From Thermopetrobacter sp. (GTDB taxonomy: Bacteria > Pseudomonadota > Alphaproteobacteria > Rhizobiales > Aestuariivirgaceae), in NCBI GenBank assembly GCA_011374735.1, contig DRPD01000172.1, positions 1-20,771 of the forward strand: a DNA stretch of 20,771 bases, in the 5' to 3' direction. Below, piece by piece: positions 15,394 through 20,771 of the stretch. The notes beneath the pieces were generated by a model that worked only from the letters and a program-made list of their open reading frames with translations, was not told the origin of the DNA and did no database searches. The first letter of the stretch is position 1. Every line of letters starts with the position of its first letter. The translations under genes and the position numbers were made by a program.

Positions 15394-15423
15394 ATTCTAA
15401 AAGCCGCTGTCGGAGGGAGTCAA
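15394..15423 (-). promoter_or_regulatory. Sigma-70 promoter for the catabolic operon
   Basis: On the minus strand TTGACT (15418-15423) and TAGAAT (15394-15399) are separated by 18 bases, each one mismatch from the sigma-70 consensus. Transcription would start near 15387, about 60 bases ahead of the dmpK-like start. No sigma-54 -24/-12 GG-GC pair was found in this intergenic region. It is predicted from sequence only. Confidence 0.7.
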
Positions 15424-15424
15424 T

Positions 15425-15477
15425 AAAAATCGACATTTTTTAGAAAAGACGTTTTATGTAATAATGTCGGCATAATT
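15425..15477. promoter_or_regulatory. AT-rich dyads, candidate GntR operators
   Basis: Two related sites flank a 19-base spacer. Site 1 (15425-15440) has arms AAAAAT / ATTTTT around CGAC. Site 2 (15460-15477) reads AATAATGTCGGCATAATT. Both contain AAWAATGTCG, in opposite orientation, so CGACATTTTT at 15431-15440 and AATAATGTCG at 15460-15469 form an inverted pair with one mismatch. Site 1 abuts the -35 box of the operon promoter. CATAAT in site 2 could be a -10 box for the regulator gene, suggesting autoregulation. Binding by the adjacent GntR protein is inference. Confidence 0.5.
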
Positions 15478-15586
15478 GCGGGATATCGTGTCCCTTGCCT
15501 TGCGGCGCGAAGCATGCTGTTTTCTGAAGGGGTGTCCGCGGCAAGGGCGGGTGTCCCGGGGCGACAGCAACAGGGGGAGTATCGAG

Positions 15587-16342
15587 ATGCATTCCTCGGT
15601 TCCGAATTCCATGCTGGGCGAACGCAACGGGGCGCCGCGCACGGCCATCGAGGAGACGGTGGAGCGGTTGCGCGAGGACATTCTCTCCGGCCACTTCCCG
15701 CCGGGCAGCAAGCTGCGCATCGAGGAATTGCGCAAGCGATACGGCGGCGGCGTGAGCACCATTCGCGAGGCGATGGCGCGGCTGATGTCGGAATCGCTGG
15801 TGGTTTCGGAAGAGCAGCGCGGCTTTCGCGCCGCGCCGATGTCGTTGCGGGATTTCACGGAAATCTCGGACATGCGCAAGTTCCTCGAATGCCGGGCCTT
15901 GCGCAAGTCCATCGAGATCGGCGACGACGACTGGGAGGCGCAGCTGGTGGCGGCCTATCACAAGCTGACCAAGGTCGAGGAGCGGCTCCATAACGGGGTG
16001 CGCGAGGCCGGCCTGCAGCGCAGCTGGGCGCAGGCCAACAAGGCGTATCACGACGCGCTGGTGAGCGCATGCGGCAATTCCTGGCTGATGCGCATCCGCG
16101 CCCTGTTGCACCGGCAGTCGGAACGCTACCTGCGCTATTCGCTGGTGCATTCGGCGCCGACGCGCGACGTGCATCAGGAACATGAGGCGATCTACAAGGC
16201 GGCCATGGAGCGCGACGCGGACACCGCCTGCGAGCTGATCTGCCGGCATATCGACAACACGGTCAGGGTGATCAAAGAGGCGTTGAGCCAGCGGTTGTCC
16301 GAACATGACGCCGCCGCGGATCACATCGGCAAGGCCCCTTGA
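15587..16342 (+). CDS. GntR-family transcriptional regulator, FCD (FadR) subfamily
   Basis: Likely regulator of the divergent catabolic operon. From ATG 15587, preceded by GGGGGAG seven bases upstream, it has 251 residues; the open frame begins earlier at 15476 without a site. The winged-helix domain is near residues 20-85, with ILSGHFPPGSKLRIEELRKRYG and STIREAMARLMSESLV. The C-terminal helical FCD domain carries likely metal or ligand histidines at His155 (AYHDAL), His199 (HQEHEAI) and His221 (CRHIDNT). The known GntR proteins AphS and BphS repress phenol and biphenyl genes, which makes an aromatic- or pathway-intermediate-responsive repressor plausible. The effector cannot be read from the sequence. 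Confidence 0.88.
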   Translation: MHSSVPNSMLGERNGAPRTAIEETVERLREDILSGHFPPGSKLRIEELRKRYGGGVSTIREAMARLMSESLVVSEEQRGFRAAPMSLRDFTEISDMRKFLECRALRKSIEIGDDDWEAQLVAAYHKLTKVEERLHNGVREAGLQRSWAQANKAYHDALVSACGNSWLMRIRALLHRQSERYLRYSLVHSAPTRDVHQEHEAIYKAAMERDADTACELICRHIDNTVRVIKEALSQRLSEHDAAADHIGKAP

Positions 16343-16647
16343 GGTCGTGACATGACCCGGCCGGGGCGCGGTGCGGCGGGCCGGGGCCTCATTATCGGCA
16401 TTCGGAGTCCCGGCCCTGACGCGCCGGAACCTGGCGGCGCGTGAATGGCGATATTAAGGGCTTTGCAACCCTGGGAGATGATTTACGTTGCGCGGCCGGC
16501 CGTTCCCGTCATTTATCACTTAACGGTTGTCTGTCTATCCATCCGGCTGAAACCGGGCGCACCCGGATGGGCCGCCGGGCGCCATCGAGTGCCGGCCGTC
16601 CATCGTCCGGGCGATCTCGCCTGAGGCTGACCAAAGGAGAAAGACCC
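16343..16647. other. Gene-free region with two hairpins between gntR and the MerP-like gene
   Basis: No convincing gene is seen. An 8-base hairpin (ACGCGCCG / CGGCGCGT, 16419-16442, 8-base loop) lies about 80 bases after the regulator stop, without a T-tract. A second (CCATCCGG / CCGGATGG, 16539-16570, 16-base loop) would lie in the leader of the downstream gene. AAAGGAGA before 16648 is a good ribosome binding site. No strong promoter pair was recognised. Confidence 0.5.
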
Positions 16648-16932
16648 ATGAAACGTTTCATCACCGCCGCGTTGTTCGGCGCCGCCATGCTGAGCGCGTC
16701 CGCCGCCGGGGCCGCGGAGCGCATGATCCAGCTGAAGGTGTCGGGCATGACCTGCCCTTCGTGCAGCTATCAGGTGGAATCGTCGCTGAAGCGTCTGCAG
16801 GGCGTGAAACAGGCGCATGCCGACGCCGATGCCGGGCGGGCCACGGTGATCTATGATGATGGGCGCGTGAGCGTGCAGAAGATGCTGCGGGCGCTGTATG
16901 AGGCCGGCTATCCGGCCCGCCCCGCCGGCTGA
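16648..16932 (+). CDS. Secreted HMA-domain metal-binding protein (MerP-like)
   Basis: A 94-residue protein with a Sec signal peptide (MKRFITAALFGAAMLSASAAGA, cleavage around residues 22-24) followed by one heavy-metal-associated domain. The metal site is Cys36 and Cys39 in SGMTCPSCSYQVES; the end LRALYEAGYPARP is also typical. The layout, signal plus single HMA domain, matches periplasmic MerP, but no merT, merA or merR is nearby, so mercury, copper or another soft metal is possible. The upstream in-frame extension to 16441 is rejected, because ATG 16648 has AAAGGAGA just before it and begins a clean signal peptide. It ends 21 bases from the convergent xseA stop. Confidence 0.85.
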   Translation: MKRFITAALFGAAMLSASAAGAAERMIQLKVSGMTCPSCSYQVESSLKRLQGVKQAHADADAGRATVIYDDGRVSVQKMLRALYEAGYPARPAG

Positions 16933-16953
16933 GCCGTCATCGCCGGGTCATCA

Positions 16954-18435
16954 TCATGGCAATGATCCCCGGCCGCCGCCACCGTCCGGTGGCGGCGGCT
17001 TTTTCGTCTCGTCGGCGCCCGTGCCGGCGGGCCCGCCGCCGGTGGCCGCCGCCGTGCCGTCGGCGAATTGCAAGGTCAGGGGCAGGCCGGGCGTGACGAG
17101 CCGCGCGGCGGTCAGCGGCCGGCCGTCATCGGTGCGGCGCACCAGCGCATAGCCGCGTTGCAGCACGGCCCGATAGTCCAGCGAGTCCAGCACCCGGGCC
17201 AGGGCCTCCAGCCGGGCGCGCTGGCGCGCCGTGTGTTGCCGGGCCGTCTGGGCCAGCCGGTGGGCCAGTTGCGTGACCTGCTGACGCTGTGCCGCCAGCC
17301 GATCGGTGAGCCGGGCCGGCGACAATCGCGCCGCAGCGCGGGTGAGGGCCAGCCGCTTGGTTTCGGTCAGCCGGTGCAGGGCGTGGGTCAGCCGGGCACC
17401 GGCCAGATCGAACCGCTGCCGGGCTTGGGCCAGCAGGTCGTCCGGTCTGGGCAGGGCGCGGGCCAGCATCGTGACCTGCTGGCGGCGCTGGGTCAGGAGG
17501 CTGGCCATGGCGCGGCTCAGCCGGGCGCCGAGATCGCGCACCCTGGCCAGCAGTTCGGCGCGCACCGGCACCGCCATTTCCGCCGCCGCGCTCGGTGTCG
17601 GGGCGCGCCTGTCGGCGGCGTGGTCGATCAGGGTGGTGTCCGTCTCATGCCCCACCGCCGAGATCAGCGGAATGGCGGAGGCGGCCGCCGCGCGCACCAC
17701 CCGTTCGTCATTGAAGCCCCACAGGTCTTCCAAAGAGCCGCCGCCGCGCGCCACGATGAGGAGATCGGGGCGCGGGATGGGGCCGCCGTCGGGCAGGGCG
17801 TTGAAACCGGCGATGGCCGCCGCCACCTCTGGCGCGCAGGTGTCGCCCTGCACCCTGACCGGCCAGACGATGACGCGGCGTGGAAAGCGATCGGCCAGCC
17901 GGTGCAGGATGTCGCGGATCACCGCGCCGGTGGGGGAGGTGATGACGCCGATCACCTCCGGCAACCACGGTGGCGGCTTCTTGCGCGCTTCGTCGAACAG
18001 CCCTTCCGCGGCCAGTTTCTTCTTCAGGCGCTCCAGCTGGGCCAGCAGGGCTCCCTCGCCAGCCGGTTCCAGCGCGTCGATGACGAGCTGGTATTTCGAC
18101 TGCCCGGCATAGGTGGTGATCTTGCCGGTGGCGATCACCTCCAGCCCTTCCTCGGGCTGAAAGCGCAGGCGTCCGGCGTTGGAACGCCAGATCACCGCCG
18201 CCAGCACCGCCCTGTCGTCCTTCAGGTCGAGATAGACATGGCCCGACGCGGGGCGGGAGACGCGCCCCACTTCGCCGCGCACCCGGACGCGGCCGAAGGT
18301 GTCCTCCATGGTGCGCCTGATGGCGCCGGAGATCTGCGACACCGAATATTCCACCACGTTGGGCGCCAGCGGCGCCGCGCCGTCGTCGAGAATCTCTCCC
18401 GTCACCGGGTCGTATGCCGGGATGTCGTCAGGCAT
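16954..18435 (-). CDS. xseA: Exodeoxyribonuclease VII large subunit
   Basis: Large, catalytic subunit of exonuclease VII, which degrades single-stranded DNA to oligonucleotides with the small subunit XseB. The 493-residue protein has an N-terminal OB-fold (about 28-125, [22 protein letters not shown]), then the nuclease core with [14 protein letters not shown] (163-176), [11 protein letters not shown] (229-239) and GHETD (262-266). A long coiled-coil region rich in Arg, Gln and Ala follows (about 290-430). The Gly/Pro-rich tail encodes a terminator hairpin on the other strand. Its start at 18435 overlaps the end of the restriction endonuclease gene by eight bases, so translation may be coupled. 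xseB is not in the window. Confidence 0.95.
   Translation of the reverse strand: MPDDIPAYDPVTGEILDDGAAPLAPNVVEYSVSQISGAIRRTMEDTFGRVRVRGEVGRVSRPASGHVYLDLKDDRAVLAAVIWRSNAGRLRFQPEEGLEVIATGKITTYAGQSKYQLVIDALEPAGEGALLAQLERLKKKLAAEGLFDEARKKPPPWLPEVIGVITSPTGAVIRDILHRLADRFPRRVIVWPVRVQGDTCAPEVAAAIAGFNALPDGGPIPRPDLLIVARGGGSLEDLWGFNDERVVRAAAASAIPLISAVGHETDTTLIDHAADRRAPTPSAAAEMAVPVRAELLARVRDLGARLSRAMASLLTQRRQQVTMLARALPRPDDLLAQARQRFDLAGARLTHALHRLTETKRLALTRAAARLSPARLTDRLAAQRQQVTQLAHRLAQTARQHTARQRARLEALARVLDSLDYRAVLQRGYALVRRTDDGRPLTAARLVTPGLPLTLQFADGTAAATGGGPAGTGADETKKPPPPDGGGGRGSLP
16972..17004 (+). terminator. Intrinsic terminator of the MerP-like gene, inside xseA
   Basis: A perfect 12-base stem (GCCGCCGCCACC / GGTGGCGGCGGC, 4-base loop) is followed by TTTTT on the plus strand, 40 bases after the MerP-like stop codon. 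It lies within the last codons of convergent xseA, where its T-run is read as Lys-Lys codons and its stem as a Pro/Gly-rich tail. It has all hallmarks of a rho-independent terminator. Confidence 0.85.
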
Positions 18436-19069
18436 CGATACGGGCCACGATCATCTCCGGGGCGCCACACAGGCGCCGATTGTCGGAATTGGATTCAAAT
18501 TTGACATCACAGGAAAGGTTTCGCGCATCGATGATAGTGTAGCTTGATGCACGATAAATCCTGCTCCCGTTCACCTCTTCGGGATCGTTGATGCAGAACG
18601 CGAATATCAGGTGATACGCATCCCTGGTCACTTTGAAGTCCGTTGAGGGCGAAAGATAGAAAGAGCGCTGTGTCGTTTCCACATTGCGCGCATTGTAGCT
18701 TTTCACTTCGATATAGAACGGCTTGTCTTCGATGACGGCTTCGATATCCGGATAACCCGCCGCTCTGCGTTGTCCCGATGGTGCGGCCGGTGTGTCGGCG
18801 GTTCCACCCTCATCCATGATGGCCCGCCGCACGAACGGCTCGCATTTGTTGCCCACCTCATTGGCTCTTTTCGAGACAATGCCATGCGCATTGATCGCCG
18901 CAAGAGCGCGCGCGGCAATGGCTTCAAGGCACGCAAGTGCATGTCCGTCATAGGGCCAGATGGTATATCGTTCGGTGATGGCCTCGATGATGATGTCAAG
19001 CGGGATATCGCGCAACGGGCGCAACATCTGCCGGATCACGGCCTTGAGCTGTTCTTCCCGGCCGCTCAT
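18428..19069 (-). CDS. Putative type II restriction endonuclease (PD-(D/E)xK)
   Basis: A 213-residue protein with a clear PD-(D/E)xK nuclease signature: Pro107-Asp108, then Glu121-Val-Lys123 (YIEVKSYN) with 12 residues between Asp108 and Glu121. An upstream acidic helix segment, [17 protein letters not shown] (72-88), could add an active-site Glu. Family and recognition sequence are not recognised. The ATG overlaps the methyltransferase TGA by four bases, and its own stop overlaps the xseA start by eight. Its place directly after a DNA methyltransferase is the main argument for a restriction enzyme rather than a repair nuclease. Base composition looks lower in GC than the catabolic block, consistent with acquisition by transfer. 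Confidence 0.8.
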   Translation of the reverse strand: MSGREEQLKAVIRQMLRPLRDIPLDIIIEAITERYTIWPYDGHALACLEAIAARALAAINAHGIVSKRANEVGNKCEPFVRRAIMDEGGTADTPAAPSGQRRAAGYPDIEAVIEDKPFYIEVKSYNARNVETTQRSFYLSPSTDFKVTRDAYHLIFAFCINDPEEVNGSRIYRASSYTIIDARNLSCDVKFESNSDNRRLCGAPEMIVARIDA

Positions 19070-20310
19070 GGCTTCTGAAACAGCACGATCCGGTTGGTGT
19101 TCGTGCCCTTGCGGTTGTTCTGCACGCCCCAGCAGTTCGCCGTCTTGGTGAATTGCTGCTCGTTGATCATGATCGCTTTGCAGACGAAGCCGGCCGCCTC
19201 GCCCAGCGGCGCGATGACTTCATCGAGATTGATGGTGCCGTTGCGCACCTCGCCGACTTCGAAGGCGACCCACCCGCCGGGTTTGACGATGCGGAACAAT
19301 TCATCAAACACGGCGGACATGCAGGCCGACCAGCGGGGCAGAGAGGCGGTGACGGTGATCTTGCGCCCGATGGCCTCCGCATCCAGATGATTGAACCAGC
19401 AGCGCAGCCAGTTGTCGGCCGCATATTGCACGGTATTGAGAAACGGCGGCGACGTGACGATGAGATCGATACTGGCGTCCTGAATATCCTGCATGTCCGC
19501 GGCGTCCGCGGTGGATAAAACGGCGTCCCCGGCCGCGTTGGTGAGATGGGCCCTGTCTTGCCAGGTGAGCCGCCGCATGAGCGAACGGCTCTTCTTCAGA
19601 ATAATGGCGGCCACGTCACGATCCGGCGGTGTCTGTTTGCGCAGTTGATTGATGCGCATCTGCCGTTGTGGCGAAACCGCCTGATTGGGCGGCAGGGTAT
19701 AGACGGAAAAGAAGCCGCTGGAATGTCCCGTCAGCCTGTTGGTGGCCACCATGCGCAGCCAGCGGTCAACATGATCTTCCTCTCCGTTCTGCCAGCGCCT
19801 GCGCAGCCATGCCCGCAGGTTCAGAATCTGCCGCAATGTATGCGGCGAATAGAACATGCCGAGATCGATATCCGGCTCCGCAACGGGGCGATGCAGGTCG
19901 ATGGCGGACAGGCGCGCCGCGATTTCATCAGGCATGGGCGGATCGAGCCGTGGCGCGGTGAGAATGGCGCTCAGGGGATTGATGTCATTGCCGCCGACAT
20001 GACGCCCCAGCAAGGCGGCCTCGACGACCGTCGTGCCGCGCCCCATGAAGGGGTCGAACACCCGCTCCCCCGGCTGCGTCAGCAGGGAGATGAAAAAGCG
20101 CGGCAGTTCGGGCTTGAAGCAGGCGCGATAGGAGATTTCATGCAGGGAATGGCCGCCGCGCTGCCGCGCCGTCCAGAATTCATTGAAAAAACGCGGATAA
20201 CTCTTGCCGCTGAAGACCACACTGTCGCGGCGTGTCACATGCGCTTCCTCTTCCCACAGGGAGGGAGAGGGCGAGAGAGAAAAATCGCCAAGAAATGCCT
20301 CCACATTCAT
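19066..20310 (-). CDS. Type II DNA methyltransferase (probable N4-cytosine or N6-adenine)
   Basis: AdoMet-dependent amino-methyltransferase that presumably protects host DNA from the adjacent nuclease. Counting from the upstream ATG at 20364 (432 residues), motif I is Asp104-Pro-Phe-Met-Gly-Arg-Gly-Thr (AdoMet binding), followed by GGNDINP, and the catalytic motif IV is Thr304-Ser-Pro-Pro-Phe308. PGGWVAFEVGEVRNG follows near 362-376. TSPPF favours N4-cytosine. About 190 residues lie between motifs I and IV, room for a target-recognition domain. The ATG at 20310 (MNVEAFLGDF, 414 residues) is preferred: a weak GGCGG element precedes it, and the longer start at 20364 has no ribosome binding site. 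Either start is possible. Confidence 0.87.
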   Translation of the reverse strand: MNVEAFLGDFSLSPSPSLWEEEAHVTRRDSVVFSGKSYPRFFNEFWTARQRGGHSLHEISYRACFKPELPRFFISLLTQPGERVFDPFMGRGTTVVEAALLGRHVGGNDINPLSAILTAPRLDPPMPDEIAARLSAIDLHRPVAEPDIDLGMFYSPHTLRQILNLRAWLRRRWQNGEEDHVDRWLRMVATNRLTGHSSGFFSVYTLPPNQAVSPQRQMRINQLRKQTPPDRDVAAIILKKSRSLMRRLTWQDRAHLTNAAGDAVLSTADAADMQDIQDASIDLIVTSPPFLNTVQYAADNWLRCWFNHLDAEAIGRKITVTASLPRWSACMSAVFDELFRIVKPGGWVAFEVGEVRNGTINLDEVIAPLGEAAGFVCKAIMINEQQFTKTANCWGVQNNRKGTNTNRIVLFQKP

Positions 20311-20355
20311 GATCACGCCGCCCGAAAATGATATTTCGTGTATTGTGTGATTCCC

Positions 20356-20383
20356 ATCATGCATGTTCGCTTTTTGTTTTCAA
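20356..20383 (-). promoter_or_regulatory. Weak candidate promoter of the restriction-modification genes
   Basis: On the minus strand TTGAAA (20378-20383) and CATGAT (20356-20361) are spaced by 16 bases, 45-50 bases ahead of the preferred methyltransferase start. The -10 box is poor, so this is tentative. If used, the 20364 start codon could not be translated, which would support ATG 20310. Confidence 0.3.
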
Positions 20384-20469
20384 GAGGGCGAGGCAACTTT
20401 CCCACAGGCGGTCGCGATCTCAATGGCCGGCGAGCGGTGCGCTCGCATTCTACAGCCACTGTCGAAAGG

Positions 20470-20530
20470 CCATCATCCTGCCGAGATGCCGCATGGATGC
20501 CCGCTTACGCGGGCATGACGGTTTTGGGCA
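20470..20530. repeat. Dispersed palindromic repeat element
   Basis: The core is an 8-base hairpin ATGCCCGC / GCGGGCAT with loop TTAC at 20497-20516. Read on the plus strand in one frame it gives CRDAAWMPAYAGMTV, a phrase familiar from spurious translations of short interspersed repeats in alpha- and other proteobacteria. Only one copy is in the window, so its dispersed nature is from general knowledge. Confidence 0.55.
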
Positions 20531-20674
20531 GCAATGGAAAACAAGCCCCGGCATCTGGAAAACACTTCAAGCTACTATAATTCCAGAGAAATTTCATGTG
20601 CGCTCAATTTTTCCTTGGACACTACTGGGCGAAAGCCGGGGTCTCGGGCCACGCATTTCATTGGCTCGACATGC

Positions 20675-20714
20675 CCCGATGCCCACGCGCCCGATGCCCA
20701 CGCGCCCGATGCCC
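20675..20714. repeat. 15-base tandem repeat (two full copies, one partial)
   Basis: CCCGATGCCCACGCG occurs at 20675-20689 and 20690-20704, followed by a 10-base partial copy to 20714. Degenerate versions, CCTGATGCCCCACGCG and CCCCGGTGCCCTGCGCG, follow to about base 20768. The array may continue beyond the window. Confidence 0.75.
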
Positions 20715-20771
20715 CATGCATTTGTTCCAAGCGTCCTGATGCCCCACGCGCCCCGGTGCCCTGCGCGTACC

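Larger units (their letters stand above)
20365..20771. other. Gene-free end region with repeats
   Basis: No supportable gene is seen in these 407 bases. The region holds an apparent dispersed palindromic element near 20470-20530, an AT-richer stretch near 20555-20620, and a 15-base tandem repeat near the end. An 80-codon open frame across the palindrome is a translated repeat rather than a gene. Confidence 0.6.

Noticed and set aside
15325..15586. A possible sigma-54 promoter ahead of the phenol hydroxylase genes
   Set aside because: The only candidate (TGGCCGGCAAC on the minus strand) lacks the GC doublet and spacing of a -24/-12 element, and a far better sigma-70 pair is present.
15476..15586. 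N-terminal extension of the GntR protein
   Set aside because: The extra 37 residues do not resemble the family, and GGGGGAG precedes ATG 15587 at proper distance.
16648..16932. Part of a mercury-resistance operon
   Set aside because: No merR, merT or merA lies on either side; neighbours are a catabolic regulator and xseA.
20338..20580. An 80-codon open frame at the right end
   Set aside because: It has no ribosome binding site, and its middle is the translated form of a palindromic repeat.
20675..20768. CRISPR array
   Set aside because: The repeats are 15 bases, directly adjacent without spacers, and degenerate; no cas genes are present.

Overview
The window is high-GC DNA, most likely from a proteobacterium; the style of xseA and the dispersed palindrome near the right end lean towards an alphaproteobacterium, but no rRNA or marker gene fixes this. 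About three quarters of it is an aromatic-hydrocarbon catabolic cluster on the minus strand. The right quarter holds a GntR regulator, a MerP-like periplasmic protein, xseA, a two-gene restriction-modification system and a gene-free repeat-bearing end.

Reading the minus strand from about 15390 down to base 1, nineteen or more closely packed genes follow each other with gaps of at most about 90 bases or 4-base overlaps, mostly behind strong GGAGG-type ribosome binding sites. They fall in three blocks. (1) A six-component phenol hydroxylase in the order dmpKLMNOP (15324-10691). (2) A catechol meta-cleavage pathway in the order dmpQ, dmpB, a GlcG/HbpS-family gene, dmpC, dmpE, dmpF, dmpG, dmpH, dmpI (10680-3489). 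(3) A toluene-4-monooxygenase-type enzyme in the order tmoABCDE (3425-1), with tmoE cut by the window edge and the expected reductase tmoF outside it. The presumed chemistry is toluene or benzene to cresol or phenol (Tmo block), to catechols (Dmp hydroxylase), then extradiol cleavage and the oxalocrotonate branch to pyruvate and acetyl-CoA. The hydrolase gene dmpD, which sits between dmpC and dmpE in the classic dmp operon, is absent. This fits a para-hydroxylating route that yields catechol or 4-methylcatechol, whose ring-fission products are aldehydes handled by the dehydrogenase.

The divergent region 15325-15586 contains a near-consensus sigma-70 promoter for the catabolic operon (TTGACT-18-TAGAAT) and AT-rich dyads with a repeated AATGTCG core, next to a FadR-type (FCD) GntR regulator. 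No DmpR-like sigma-54 activator and no -24/-12 promoter were seen, so control resembles the GntR-repressor (AphS/BphS-like) scheme.

To the right lie a solitary secreted MerP/HMA protein ending in an intrinsic terminator that is embedded in the convergent 3' end of xseA, then xseA (exonuclease VII large subunit). xseA overlaps a small PD-(D/E)xK nuclease, which in turn overlaps a DNA methyltransferase: an apparent type II restriction-modification unit placed directly upstream of xseA. The last 400 bases carry a palindromic dispersed repeat and a 15-base tandem repeat but no gene.
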